Origin: Pseudomonas sp. B21-056
GTDB taxonomy: Bacteria; Pseudomonadota; Gammaproteobacteria; Pseudomonadales; Pseudomonadaceae
DNA length: 64,000 nt
Reading direction: 5' to 3'
Assembly: GCF_026016325.1 (NCBI RefSeq)
Contig: NZ_CP087203.1
Span: 2,418,001 to 2,482,000 of the forward strand
In this document: positions 27,236-38,365 of the stretch, one piece after another
How the letters are laid out: every line of letters starts with the position of its first letter
Numbering within the stretch: position 1 is the first letter of the stretch
Program-made: the position numbers and the translations under genes
Notes under the pieces: model-generated
Databases searched by the model: none
Told to the model about the DNA's origin: nothing
What the model saw: only the letters and a program-made list of their open reading frames with translations

Positions 27236-28351
27236 ATGGAAATCGATCCCTTGTTACGCATCCTGGCCAGCCAGGAAGGCTCCGATCTTTACCTGTCTAC
27301 CGGGGCGCCGCCGTGTGCCAAGTTCGAGGGCGTGCTCAAGCCGTTGGGCAACCAGGTGTTCAAGGTCGGTGACATCGCCGGGCTCGCCGAGTCTTTGATG
27401 GACGCCGAACAGCGCCTTGAGTTCGATCGGGAACTGGAAATGAACCTGGCGATTTCGTTGTCGGGTGTCGGGCGATTCCGGGTCAATATCTTCAAGCAGC
27501 GCAACGACGTGTCCATGGTGATTCGCAACGTCAAGCTGGACATCCCGCGCTTCGAGGACTTGAAGCTGCCCAAGGTGCTGCTGGAGACCATCATGCAGAA
27601 GCAGGGGCTGATGCTGTTCGTCGGCGCGACGGGCTCAGGCAAGTCCACCTCCCTGGCGGCATTGATCGATTACCGCAATCGCAACAGCAGCGGTCATATC
27701 ATCACCATCGAGGACCCGGTGGAGTATATCCACCGGCACAAGAAGTCGATCATCAACCAGCGGGAAGTCGGTGTCGACACCCGCAGTTTTCATGCAGCCC
27801 TGAAGAACACCCTGCGCCAGGCACCGGATGTGGTGCTGATCGGCGAAATTCGCGACCGGGAAACCATGGAACACGCCCTGGCCTTTGCCGACACCGGGCA
27901 CCTGGTGATCTCCACCTTGCATGCCCATAACGCCAATCAGGCGTTGGACCGGGTGATCAACTTCTTCCCGGAAGAACGCCGGTCGCAGTTGCTGAGCGAT
28001 CTGGGCAACAACCTCCAGGCCTTCGTGTCCCAGCGCCTGGTACGCACCCGTACCGGCCAGCGCCGCGCCGCGGTGGAGGTCATGCTTGGCTCGCCCACGG
28101 TGGCCGACCTGATCCGGCGCAACGAGCTGGGTGAACTCAAGGGCATCATGGAGAAGTCGGAAGAACTGGGCATGCAGACCTTCGACCAGGCCCTGTTCAA
28201 CCTGGTGGTGGAAGGGGTGCTGGATGAGGAAGAAGCCCTGAAGAACGCCGATTCGGCGAACAACCTGCGGTTGCGGTTGAAGTTGTATGCCGAGTCGGGC
28301 GCCGCGCCTGCGGCCGATCCGGCGGCGGGGGAGTGGGGGTTGATGGATTGA
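27236..28351 (+). CDS. PilT/PilU family type IV pilus retraction ATPase (PilU-like)
   Basis: A 371-residue hexameric AAA ATPase. The N-terminal PAS-like domain is followed by Walker A GATGSGKST, the Asp box ITIEDPVEYIH, Walker B VVLIGEIRDRETMEHAL, and the His box HLVISTLHAHNA. The C-terminal NADSANNLRLRLKL resembles PilU more than PilT. It acts at the base of type IVa pili to depolymerise pilin. No other pil gene is nearby. The ATG at 27236 is chosen by homology over an upstream frame. Confidence 0.88.
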   Translation: MEIDPLLRILASQEGSDLYLSTGAPPCAKFEGVLKPLGNQVFKVGDIAGLAESLMDAEQRLEFDRELEMNLAISLSGVGRFRVNIFKQRNDVSMVIRNVKLDIPRFEDLKLPKVLLETIMQKQGLMLFVGATGSGKSTSLAALIDYRNRNSSGHIITIEDPVEYIHRHKKSIINQREVGVDTRSFHAALKNTLRQAPDVVLIGEIRDRETMEHALAFADTGHLVISTLHAHNANQALDRVINFFPEERRSQLLSDLGNNLQAFVSQRLVRTRTGQRRAAVEVMLGSPTVADLIRRNELGELKGIMEKSEELGMQTFDQALFNLVVEGVLDEEEALKNADSANNLRLRLKLYAESGAAPAADPAAGEWGLMD

Positions 28352-28368
28352 TGGGGTTTGGCCCCCCT

Positions 28369-28498
28369 GTGGCGAGGGGATTTATCCCCGCTGGGCTGCG
28401 AAGCAGCCCCAAAGCAGTCAACACAGTCTGTCTGATACACCTCGGTGTCTGGATTTAGGGCTGCTTCGCAGCCCAACGGGGATAAATCCCCTCGCCAC
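28369..28498. repeat. Family A intergenic inverted repeat, copy 4
   Basis: GTGGCGAGGGGATTTATCCC and its inverse flank GCTGGGCTGCGAAGCAGCCC and the mirrored GGGCTGCTTCGCAGCCC. It lies between the convergent PilU-like and acetoacetyl-CoA synthetase genes. Confidence 0.88.
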
Positions 28499-28521
28499 AG
28501 AAAAGCAGTTTTGTGGGGTGC

Positions 28522-30477
<1,956 letters not shown>

Positions 30478-30548
30478 GGGGTGCCTCTTGTTCTTGATGT
30501 ACACACAAACTATAGAGCGAGCCGGGGCGTCAGGTGGAATGCAATCCT

Positions 30549-30678
30549 GTGGCGAGGGGATTTCTCAACGCTGGGCTGCGAAGCAGCCCTAAATCCTGAC
30601 ACCTCGGTGCATCAGACAGATGGTATTGGCTGTATTGGGGCCGCTTCGCGGCCCAGCGGGGATAAATCCCCTCGCCAC
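30549..30678. repeat. Family A intergenic inverted repeat, copy 5
   Basis: The left arm GTGGCGAGGGGATTTCTCAA is slightly diverged and the right arm GGGATAAATCCCCTCGCCAC is canonical. It splits the 3-hydroxybutyrate dehydrogenase and acetoacetate-CoA ligase genes, which run in the same direction. Confidence 0.85.
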
Positions 30679-30694
30679 AAGGGATTTCTCAACG

Positions 30695-31471
30695 CTACTG
30701 AGCCAACCACCCACCATCGATATTCCACGCCGCGCCACGCACCTGGCTGCCGGCTTCGCTGCACAGGAACAGCACCAGTTCCCCCAGTTGCGGCGGGGTG
30801 ACGAATTCCAGGGACGGTTGCTTCTCGGCCAGCAGGTCATGCTGGGCCTGTTGCGGGTCGATGCCGCTGGCGATGCGGTCGTCGATCTGCTTCTGCACCA
30901 GCGGGGTCAGCACCCAGCCGGGGCAGATGGCGTTGCAGGTGACGTTGCTGGTGGCGGTTTCCAGGCCGACCACTTTGGTCAGGCCGATCACCCCGTGCTT
31001 GGCCGCGACATAGGCAGCCTTGCCCAGCGAGCCGACCTGGCCGTGGACCGAGGCGATGTTGACGATCCGCCCCCAGCCCTTGCTGCGCATCCCCGGCAGG
31101 CTCAGGCGGGTGGCATGGAACACCGAGGACAGGTTGATGGCGATGATCGAGTCCCAGCGCTCCACCGGGAAATCTTCCACGGCGGCCACATGCTGGATGC
31201 CGGCGTTGTTCACCAGAATGTCGACGCCGCCGAATTCCCGTTCGGCATAGGCGAGCATGTCGGCGATCTGCGCCGGGTCACTGACATCGGCCGGATGATG
31301 GCCGACCTTGCCGCCGAATTGTTGCACTTCAGCGATCACCGCCGAGGCATCGCCAAAGCCGTTGAGGATCAAGTCGGCGCCGGCCTTGGCCAGGCTCAGG
31401 GCGATGCCCAGGCCGATGCCGCTGGTAGAGCCGGTGACCAGGGCCGTCTTGCCGCTAAGAGTTATCGTCAT
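30695..31471 (-). CDS. bdhA: D-3-hydroxybutyrate dehydrogenase
   Basis: NAD-dependent oxidation of (R)-3-hydroxybutyrate to acetoacetate. The 258-residue short-chain dehydrogenase has TGSTSGIGLGIA (cofactor loop), NNAG, the catalytic Ser in NIASVHG, and YxxxK as YVAAK. The ICPGWVLTPLV and QKQIDDRI segments match bacterial 3-hydroxybutyrate dehydrogenases. The ATG at 31471 follows AGGTTCC-type spacing and lies 7 bp after the permease stop, so the two are co-transcribed. Confidence 0.92.
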   Translation of the reverse strand: MTITLSGKTALVTGSTSGIGLGIALSLAKAGADLILNGFGDASAVIAEVQQFGGKVGHHPADVSDPAQIADMLAYAEREFGGVDILVNNAGIQHVAAVEDFPVERWDSIIAINLSSVFHATRLSLPGMRSKGWGRIVNIASVHGQVGSLGKAAYVAAKHGVIGLTKVVGLETATSNVTCNAICPGWVLTPLVQKQIDDRIASGIDPQQAQHDLLAEKQPSLEFVTPPQLGELVLFLCSEAGSQVRGAAWNIDGGWLAQ

Positions 31472-31478
31472 AGGAACC

Positions 31479-32870
31479 TCACACAATGCCAGTGGCATAG
31501 AACACGCCGATCACCACGAAAACCGCGAGGGTCTTGATCAGCGTAATGCAGAAAATGTCTTTGTAGGCTTCACGGTGGGTCAGCCCGGTGACCGCCAGCA
31601 GGGTGATTACCGCGCCGTTGTGAGGCAGGGTGTCCATGCCGCCGCTGGCCATGGCCGCCACCCGGTGCAGCACTTCCAAGGGAATGTTGGCGGCATGGGC
31701 GGCGCTGATGAAGGTTTCGGACATCGCCGCCAGGGCGATGCTCATGCCCCCCGACGCGGAACCGGTGATGCCCGCCAGCAGCGTCACTGTCACGGCTTCG
31801 TTGACCAATGGGTTGGGAATGCTCTTGAGCCAGTCGGCCAGTACCAGGAAGCCCGGCAAGGAGGCGATAACCGCGCCGAAGCCGTATTCCGAAGCGGTAT
31901 TCATCGCCGCGAGCAACGCACCGCCTACCGCACTTTTACTGCCTTCGGCCAGCTTGCTGCGAATGGCCCGGAAGCCGAACAGCAACACCATGATGATGCC
32001 CACCAGCAGCGCGGCCTGGACCGCCCAGATCGCGGTGAGCTTGGCGACATCGCTGGTCACCGGTGCCGCCATGCCCGGCAGCGCCAGGCTGTGGGTCTTG
32101 CCGTACCACTGGGGGAGCCACTGGGTGAACAGCAGGTTCATGATGCCGACCGCCAGCAGCGGCGAAACGGCGATCCAGGGATTGGGCAGTTGGATGTCTT
32201 CGGCGGTTTCCGGCTCGTTGCGCAGTTCGGTGCCGTAGCCTTCGCCCACGCGCTGGGCCTTGTTGCGCTGGCGTTGCAGGAACAGCATGCCGATGCTGAA
32301 CACGAACAGCGTGCCGATCACCCCCAGCCACGGCGCGGCCCAGGCGGTGGTGTTGAAGAAGGTGCTGGGGATGATGTTCTGGATCTGCGGCGTGCCGGGC
32401 AGGGCGTCCATGGTGAACGAGAACGCACCGAGGGCGATGGTGGCCGGGATCAGGCGCTTGGGGATATTGCTCTGGCGGAACATTTCGGCGGCGAACGGGT
32501 ATACCGCGAACACCACAACGAACAGCGACACGCCACCATAGGTCAGCAGGGCGCAGACCAGCACGATCACCAGCATCGCCTGACGGGTGCCCAGCAGGCG
32601 AATCGCCGCGGCCACGATGGAGCGGGAGAAGCCCGACAACTCGATCAGCTTGCCGAACACCGCGCCGAGCAGGAACACCGGGAAATACAGTTTGATGAAC
32701 CCGACCATTTTCTCCATGAACACCCCGGTGAAAGCAGGGGCGACGGCGGAGGGATCGGTGAGCAGGACGGCGCCGAGGGCGGCGATGGGGGCAAAGAGGA
32801 TGACGCTGTAGCCACGGTAGGCGGCAACCATCAGCAGCGCGAGGGCTGCCAAGGCAATGATCACACTCAT
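31479..32870 (-). CDS. GntP family permease, predicted 3-hydroxybutyrate transporter
   Basis: A 463-residue inner-membrane symporter with about 12 helices. The GSASGGMSIALAAM and ASGGMDTLPHNGAVITLLAV segments are conserved in the GntP/hydroxybutyrate-permease group. It is the first gene downstream of a sigma-54 promoter and is directly followed by bdhA, which supports 3-hydroxybutyrate as the substrate. The start ATG is preceded by AGGAGACAC. Confidence 0.88.
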   Translation of the reverse strand: MSVIIALAALALLMVAAYRGYSVILFAPIAALGAVLLTDPSAVAPAFTGVFMEKMVGFIKLYFPVFLLGAVFGKLIELSGFSRSIVAAAIRLLGTRQAMLVIVLVCALLTYGGVSLFVVVFAVYPFAAEMFRQSNIPKRLIPATIALGAFSFTMDALPGTPQIQNIIPSTFFNTTAWAAPWLGVIGTLFVFSIGMLFLQRQRNKAQRVGEGYGTELRNEPETAEDIQLPNPWIAVSPLLAVGIMNLLFTQWLPQWYGKTHSLALPGMAAPVTSDVAKLTAIWAVQAALLVGIIMVLLFGFRAIRSKLAEGSKSAVGGALLAAMNTASEYGFGAVIASLPGFLVLADWLKSIPNPLVNEAVTVTLLAGITGSASGGMSIALAAMSETFISAAHAANIPLEVLHRVAAMASGGMDTLPHNGAVITLLAVTGLTHREAYKDIFCITLIKTLAVFVVIGVFYATGIV

Positions 32871-32920
32871 GGTGTGTCTCCTGGGATTGTTATTTTTGTG
32901 GTGAAGCGGTGGGAGGGGCT

Positions 32921-32940
32921 ATAGCGGGTTTTGTGCCAGG
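32921..32940 (-). promoter_or_regulatory. Sigma-54 (-24/-12) promoter of the 3-hydroxybutyrate operon
   Basis: On the minus strand TGGCAC is followed by CGCT, with GG and GC exactly 12 nt apart (CCTGGCACAAAACCCGCTAT). The expected transcript start is ~40 nt upstream of the permease ATG. A sigma-54 activator gene sits immediately upstream. Confidence 0.75.
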
Positions 32941-33038
32941 TTTGTAACTTGTTGAAATATATGAGGTTTGTTGTTTGGCTTGAGAAGATATGGAGAGTGC
33001 TGTCTCTATTTGGAGATTTTTTGATTCGGATGGCCTCA

Positions 33039-33101
33039 TCGCGAGCAAGCTCGCTCCCACGAGATTACCGCATTCCCCTGTGGGAGCGAGCTTGCTCGCG
33101 A
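33039..33101. repeat. Family B (REP-type) inverted pair, copy 6
   Basis: TCGCGAGCAAGCTCGCTCCCAC and its inverse lie between the sigma-54 activator gene and the promoter it probably controls. Confidence 0.83.
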
Positions 33102-33153
33102 TGAGTGCAAAGCACTCAAAATCGCTATCTCGATAAGGAGAATGAATATCTCT

Positions 33154-34569
33154 TTATTGAGACTCGACAATCCCCAACGCCACCATCTTCTTGTACAACG
33201 TCGACCGTCCCAGCCCCAACCGCTCCGCTGCCTCGACCACCTTGCCCCCGCATTGCGCGAGGGTGGTTTCGATCAACTGCCGATCGAATCGAGCCCGGGC
33301 CTGGCTGAAGGTTTCCTGCGCCAGCGGCTCCAGGCTTGGGCTGGCCGTGCGGGTCACCGGCATGAACGTGCCGATGGCGGCGCGGATGTCGGCAGCGGTC
33401 AGCAGCAGGTTATCGCTGAGCAATGCGGCCCGCTCCAGCACGTTGCGCAATTCGCGGATGTTGCCCGGCCAGGCGTGTTGCCCCAGCAGGTCGAGGGCGT
33501 CGTGGTTCAGTTCGTGCTGGCTGCGCAGTTCTTCGAGGATCGCTTCGCTCAGGGCCGGCAGGTCATCCAGGCGCTCGCGCAGGGGCGGGACCTGGATCGG
33601 CAGTACGTTGAGGCGGTAATACAGGTCGGCGCGAAATTCGCCGCGTTTGATCGCGGCTTCCAGGTCCATTGAAGTGGCGGCGATCACGCGCACATCGCTT
33701 TGCAACACTTCGTTGGAGCCCACCGGTTCGTATTCCTTTTCCTGCAGCACCCGCAGCAGTTTGCTTTGCAGCGGCAAGGGCATGTCGCCGATCTCATCCA
33801 GGAATAACGTGCCGCCCTGGGCGATCTGCAGTTTGCCGGCGCGGCCCTTGCGGTCGGCCCCGGTGAACGCTCCAGGCGCGGTGCCGAAGAACTCGGCTTC
33901 CAGCAGCGATTCCGGAATCGCCGCGCTGTTGATGCTGACGAATGCCTTGTGCGCCCGTGGCGAGGCACTGTGGATCGCCTGGGCCAGCAGCTCTTTGCCG
34001 GTACCGGTTTCGCCGAGCAGCAGCACCGGCGAGTCGGTGCTGGCGCTGCGTCGGGCGCGGCGCTTGACCTCAAGGCCGGCGCTGCTGGTGCCGATGAAAT
34101 GGGCGAAGTTGTACTTGGTCTGCCGCGCCCGCAGCAGGGAGCGGGTCGAGGCGAGTTCTTCCTGCATGCTCTGGTAGCGCTTGAGCATCGGCGACAGGCT
34201 GTGCAGTTCACCGAACAAGGCAAAACCGATGGCGCCGATGACCGCGCCGGCGCTGTCATGGATCGGCAGGCGCATGACCACCAGCGGCTCCTTGGGCATG
34301 TCCTGCATGTCCAGCAGGATCGGCCGCCCGGTCCGCACCACTTCGCGCAGCAGGCTGCCGGGGATCACGCTCTCGCAGGCCCGACCGATGGCCTCCTGGG
34401 CCGAGTTCAGGCCGAAGCGCCGGGCGTAGCGCTCGTTCATCCAGACGATGTTCGCGTCACGGTCGACAATCACCGTGCCTTCGCTGGACTGCTCGATGAT
34501 CTCGAACAAGGAGCGGATTGCCAGGGTGCGTACGCGCTTGTAGTCCTTGAGGTTTTCGGTGGGGGTCAT
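33154..34569 (-). CDS. hbcR: Sigma-54-dependent activator of 3-hydroxybutyrate use
   Basis: A 471-residue enhancer-binding protein. The N-terminal PAS domain (~15-130) has VIVDRDANIVWMNERYARRFG. The central AAA+ domain has Walker A GETGTGKELLAQ, the sigma-54 contact loop GAFTGA and Walker B GGTLFLDEIGDMPL. The C-terminal Fis-type helix-turn-helix has EAAERLGLGRSTLYKKM. It lies upstream of, and in the same direction as, a -24/-12 promoter driving the permease and bdhA. In P. aeruginosa a homologous activator (PA2005, HbcR) does this with RpoN; assignment here is by synteny and domains. Confidence 0.85.
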   Translation of the reverse strand: MTPTENLKDYKRVRTLAIRSLFEIIEQSSEGTVIVDRDANIVWMNERYARRFGLNSAQEAIGRACESVIPGSLLREVVRTGRPILLDMQDMPKEPLVVMRLPIHDSAGAVIGAIGFALFGELHSLSPMLKRYQSMQEELASTRSLLRARQTKYNFAHFIGTSSAGLEVKRRARRSASTDSPVLLLGETGTGKELLAQAIHSASPRAHKAFVSINSAAIPESLLEAEFFGTAPGAFTGADRKGRAGKLQIAQGGTLFLDEIGDMPLPLQSKLLRVLQEKEYEPVGSNEVLQSDVRVIAATSMDLEAAIKRGEFRADLYYRLNVLPIQVPPLRERLDDLPALSEAILEELRSQHELNHDALDLLGQHAWPGNIRELRNVLERAALLSDNLLLTAADIRAAIGTFMPVTRTASPSLEPLAQETFSQARARFDRQLIETTLAQCGGKVVEAAERLGLGRSTLYKKMVALGIVESQ

Positions 34570-34604
34570 GGTCCGGTCCTTGTGTGTTGCCTGTCAGGCC
34601 GCCA

Positions 34605-34663
34605 TCGCGAGCAGGCTCCCCACAGGTGTCCGCATTCCAATGTGGGAGCGAGCTTGCTCGCGA
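34605..34663. repeat. Family B (REP-type) inverted pair, copy 7 (one arm shortened)
   Basis: The left arm TCGCGAGCAGGCTCCCCAC lacks the internal CGCT seen in other copies. The right arm GTGGGAGCGAGCTTGCTCGCGA is intact. It lies between yejF and the sigma-54 activator gene. Confidence 0.8.
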
Positions 34664-34696
34664 TGGGCGCGACACGGTGTCAAGTCATGCGCCGCA

Positions 34697-36307
34697 TTAT
34701 GCCCACCCCGGATGCGCCGCCGCCAACAGCTCCTTGGTGTAAGGATGTTGTGGCGCCTCGAACACCTCATGGCTGGCGCCGCATTCGACGACCTTGCCGT
34801 CCTTGATCACGATCATGTCGTGGGCCAGGGCGCGGACCACCGCCAGGTCGTGGCTGATGAACAGGTAGGTCAGGCCGTGCTTCTCCTGAAGCTGACGGAG
34901 CAGGGCGACCACTTGTTTCTGCACGGTGCGATCCAGCGCCGACGTGGGTTCGTCCAGCAGGATCAGCGCCGGCTTGAGCACCAGGGCCCGGGCAATGGCG
35001 ATGCGCTGACGTTGCCCGCCGGAAAATTCGTGGGGGTAGCGGTGGCGGCTCTGTGGGTCGAGGCCGACTTCCTTGAGGGCCTGGATCACCCGGGCTTCGC
35101 ATTCCTGGGCACTGGACGGATTGTGGACCTCAAGGCCCTCGCTGATGATCTGCTGCACCGACATCCGTGGGCTGAGGCTGCCGAACGGGTCCTGGAACAC
35201 CACCTGCATCTGCTTGCGCCAGGGCCGCAGTGCTTTCTGCGACAAAGCGTCGAGGGCTTCACCCTGGAAGCGAATGCTGCCTTCGGATTCGATCAGCCGC
35301 AGGATCGCCTGGCCAAGGGTGGACTTGCCGGAGCCAGACTCGCCGACGATGCCCAGGGTCTTGCCGCGCTGGATATTCAGGCTGATGCCGTCGACGGCGT
35401 GCAGGTATTCCTTGCGCCGGAACAACCCGCCGCCCAGGGCGAAACTGACCCTCAGGTCCTGGACCTGCAGCACGTCTTCGCGCGCGTCCCGGGGCAGGGC
35501 TTCACCCTCCGGTTCGGCGTGCAGCAGTTCACAGCTGTAGGGGTGCTTCGGCGCGCTGAAGAGGGTTTCGCACGGCGCCTGTTCGACGATTTCCCCGGCC
35601 TTCATCACGCATACCCGCTGGGCGATGCTGCGCACCAGGTTCAGGTCGTGGCTGATCAGCAGCAGGGACATGCCGAGCCGTTGCTGGAGTGACTTGAGCA
35701 GCAGCAGGATCTTGCGCTGCACCGTCACGTCCAGCGCGGTGGTCGGCTCATCGGCGATCAGCAACTCCGGCTCACAAGCCAGGGCCATGGCGATCATCAC
35801 CCGCTGGCGCTGGCCGCCGGAGAGTTGATGCGGGTAGGCCTTGAGCCGTTCGACAGGTTTCTGGATGCCGACCAGGGCCAGCAGTTCCAGGATGCGTTGC
35901 CGCGCCGCTTTGCCGCCCAGGCCCTTGTGCAGCATCAGGGTTTCGCCGATCTGCTTTTCGACGCTGTGCAGCGGGTTCAGGGAGGTCATCGGCTCCTGGA
36001 AGATCATCGCGATGCGGTTGCCGCGCAGCGCCCGCAGGGTGCTGGCCTGGGCACCAACCAGTTCCTGGCCGCGATAGCGAATGCTGCCGCTGGTGCGGGC
36101 CTCGGTTGGCGGCAGCAGTTGCAGGATCGAATGGGCGGTCACCGACTTGCCGGAGCCCGACTCGCCGACCAGGGCCAGGCACTCGCCAGGGCGGATGTCC
36201 AGGCACAGGTTGCGCACGACGGTTTGGTCGTTGAAGGCCACGCTCAGGTCGCGGATCTCGATCAGGTTGTCACGCACGTCCGGATCAGGACCTGGGATCG
36301 AATGCAT
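34697..36307 (-). CDS. yejF: Peptide ABC transporter ATPase YejF (two fused ATPase domains)
   Basis: A 536-residue ATPase with two ABC domains in tandem, as in YejF. The first has [31 protein letters not shown] and [11 protein letters not shown]. The second has [32 protein letters not shown] and [10 protein letters not shown]. Both Walker pairs are intact. The ATG at 36307 is preferred over an in-frame TTG 18 bp upstream because GCGAGG precedes it. Its start overlaps yejE by 23 bp. It powers uptake of oligopeptides with YejA, YejB and YejE; in enterobacteria the system also imports microcin C. Confidence 0.9.
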   Translation of the reverse strand: MHSIPGPDPDVRDNLIEIRDLSVAFNDQTVVRNLCLDIRPGECLALVGESGSGKSVTAHSILQLLPPTEARTSGSIRYRGQELVGAQASTLRALRGNRIAMIFQEPMTSLNPLHSVEKQIGETLMLHKGLGGKAARQRILELLALVGIQKPVERLKAYPHQLSGGQRQRVMIAMALACEPELLIADEPTTALDVTVQRKILLLLKSLQQRLGMSLLLISHDLNLVRSIAQRVCVMKAGEIVEQAPCETLFSAPKHPYSCELLHAEPEGEALPRDAREDVLQVQDLRVSFALGGGLFRRKEYLHAVDGISLNIQRGKTLGIVGESGSGKSTLGQAILRLIESEGSIRFQGEALDALSQKALRPWRKQMQVVFQDPFGSLSPRMSVQQIISEGLEVHNPSSAQECEARVIQALKEVGLDPQSRHRYPHEFSGGQRQRIAIARALVLKPALILLDEPTSALDRTVQKQVVALLRQLQEKHGLTYLFISHDLAVVRALAHDMIVIKDGKVVECGASHEVFEAPQHPYTKELLAAAHPGWA

Positions 36308-37307
36308 CACGCAATGCCTCGCCAATGAACACCAACAGGGAAAGAATCAGGGCCAGGGTGAAGAATGCCGTCAGCCCCAGCCAGGGTGCTTGCAGGTTCT
36401 GTTTGCCTTGGGCAATCAGTTCGCCCAGGGACGCGCTGCCGGCCGGCATGCCGAAGCCGAGGAAGTCCAGGGCGGTGAGGGTGGAAATCGCCCCGGTGAG
36501 GATGAACGGCAGGTAGCTCAGGGTGGCGTTCATCGCATTGGGCAGGATGTGCCGCACGATCACCTTGCGGTCGGTCAGCCCCAGGGCCCTCGCAGCCTTG
36601 ACGTATTCAAGATTGCGCCCGCGCAGGAATTCGGCGCGGACCACGTCCACCAGGGCCAACCAGGAGAACAGCGCCATGATCCCCAGCAGCCACCAGAAAT
36701 TCGGTTCGACGAAGCCGGACAGGATGATCAGCAGATAGAGCACCGGCAGCCCCGACCAGACTTCCAGCAGGCGTTGCCCCAACAGGTCCACCCAGCCGCC
36801 GTAGTAACCCTGCAACGCCCCGGCAGCGATGCCGATCAGCGCACTGATGGTGGTCAGCGCCAGGGCGAACAGGATCGAGACCCGGGCGCCGAAGATCACC
36901 CGGGCCAATACGTCCCGGGACTGGTCGTCGGTGCCCAGCCAGTTCACCGAGGTGGGCGGGCTCGGGGCCGGTCGGTTGAGGTCGTAGTTGGGCGTGTCGT
37001 CGCTGAACGGGATCGGCGGGAACAGCAGCCAGCCGCCGTCCTTGTGGATCAGGTTCTGCACGTAGCTGCTGCGATAGTCGGCCTGGAACGGTAGCTGGCC
37101 GCCAAATTCCTGTTCGGTGTAGCGCTTGAACACCGGGAAATACAGAGAGTTCTGATAGCTCACCAGCAGTGGCTTGTCATTGGCGATCAACTCGCCGCCC
37201 AGGGTCAGGATGAACAGGCCGATGAACAGCCACAGCGACCACCAGCCGCGGCGGTTCTTCTTGAAACGCTCGAAGCGCCGTCGGCCCAAGGGGGAAAACT
37301 GCAGCAT
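36285..37307 (-). CDS. yejE: Peptide ABC transporter permease YejE
   Basis: A 340-residue inner-membrane permease of the DppC/OppC type with a long periplasmic insert after the first helix (containing FPPIPFSDDTPNYD, typical of YejE). The EAA motif region is RALGLTDRKVIVRHILPNAMN. The ATG at 37307 coincides with the last base of the yejB stop, so the genes are coupled. An earlier in-frame start has no homology. Confidence 0.9.
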   Translation of the reverse strand: MLQFSPLGRRRFERFKKNRRGWWSLWLFIGLFILTLGGELIANDKPLLVSYQNSLYFPVFKRYTEQEFGGQLPFQADYRSSYVQNLIHKDGGWLLFPPIPFSDDTPNYDLNRPAPSPPTSVNWLGTDDQSRDVLARVIFGARVSILFALALTTISALIGIAAGALQGYYGGWVDLLGQRLLEVWSGLPVLYLLIILSGFVEPNFWWLLGIMALFSWLALVDVVRAEFLRGRNLEYVKAARALGLTDRKVIVRHILPNAMNATLSYLPFILTGAISTLTALDFLGFGMPAGSASLGELIAQGKQNLQAPWLGLTAFFTLALILSLLVFIGEALRDAFDPRS

Positions 37308-38365
37308 CAGGCGTTCCTCGCGGCGAAGTCGATGCGGGGGTCCACCAGGGTGTAGCAAAGGTCGCCGATGAGTTTGATCAGCAGGCCGAACAACGTGAAG
37401 ATGAACAGCGAGCCGAACACCACCGGATAGTCCCGGGACACGGCCGCCTCGTAGCTCATGCGGCCCAGGCCATCGAGGGAAAAGATCACCTCGATCAGCA
37501 ACGAGCCGGCGAAGAACACGCTGATGAACGCCTGGGGGATCCCCGACACCACCAACAGCATCGCGTTGCGGAACACGTGGCCATACAGCACCCGTCGTTC
37601 GCTCATGCCTTTGGCCCGTGCCGTGACCACGTATTGGCGGGTGATTTCATTGAGGAACGAGTTCTTGGTCAGGATCGTCAGGGTGGCGAAGCCGCCAATC
37701 ACCAGGGACGTGACCGGCAGCACCAGGTGCCAGAAGTAGTCGGTGATCTTGCCCAGGGTCGACAGCGATTCGAAGTTGTCCGACACCAGCCCGCGCACCG
37801 GAAACCAGTTCAGCGACGTGCCGCCGGCGAACATCATGATCAGGAACATCGCGAAGAGGAACGCCGGCATGGCATAGCCGATGATGATCGCCGTGCTGCT
37901 CCACACGTCGAAGGCGGAACCGTGGCGCACCGCCTTGCGAATGCCCAGCGGGATCGACACCAGGTAGGTAATCAGCGTCGCCCAGAGCCCGAGGGAAATG
38001 GTCACCGGCATCTTTTCCAGGATCAGGTCGGTGACCGTGGCGCCACGGAAGAAACTCTTGCCGAAGTCCAGGCGGGCGTAGCTGCTGAGCATCAGCCACA
38101 GGCGCTCATGGGCCGGTTTGTCGAAGCCGTATTGTTTCTCGATGTCCTTGATCAATTGCGGGTCCAGGCCGCGGCTGGCCCGGGAACTGCCGGTCATGGC
38201 GTTGCCCGAACTGCCGACGCTGGCGCCGCCGATGCCTTGCAGGTGGGCGATGGCCTGTTCCACCGGGCCGCCCGGCGCCGCCTGGACGATGACGAAATTC
38301 ACCAGCAGGATGATCACCAACGTTGGAATGATCAGCAGCAAGCGCCGCGCGACATAAGCCCACAT
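37307..38365 (-). CDS. yejB: Peptide ABC transporter permease YejB
   Basis: A 352-residue DppB/OppB-type permease. The N-terminal [20 protein letters not shown] is the first helix, and the EAA region is [20 protein letters not shown]. The ATG at 38365 is chosen because GGAGGG precedes it and it overlaps the yejA stop by one base. An insert at ~55-80 ([14 protein letters not shown]) is Ser/Gly-rich, as in other Yej permeases. Confidence 0.9.
   Translation of the reverse strand: MWAYVARRLLLIIPTLVIILLVNFVIVQAAPGGPVEQAIAHLQGIGGASVGSSGNAMTGSSRASRGLDPQLIKDIEKQYGFDKPAHERLWLMLSSYARLDFGKSFFRGATVTDLILEKMPVTISLGLWATLITYLVSIPLGIRKAVRHGSAFDVWSSTAIIIGYAMPAFLFAMFLIMMFAGGTSLNWFPVRGLVSDNFESLSTLGKITDYFWHLVLPVTSLVIGGFATLTILTKNSFLNEITRQYVVTARAKGMSERRVLYGHVFRNAMLLVVSGIPQAFISVFFAGSLLIEVIFSLDGLGRMSYEAAVSRDYPVVFGSLFIFTLFGLLIKLIGDLCYTLVDPRIDFAARNA

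Noticed and set aside
31308..32924. 538-codon plus-strand frame opposite the GntP permease
   Set aside because: The translation is hydrophilic, Asp/His/Gln-rich low complexity, a shadow of a membrane-protein gene. The permease fits the operon and has conserved motifs.
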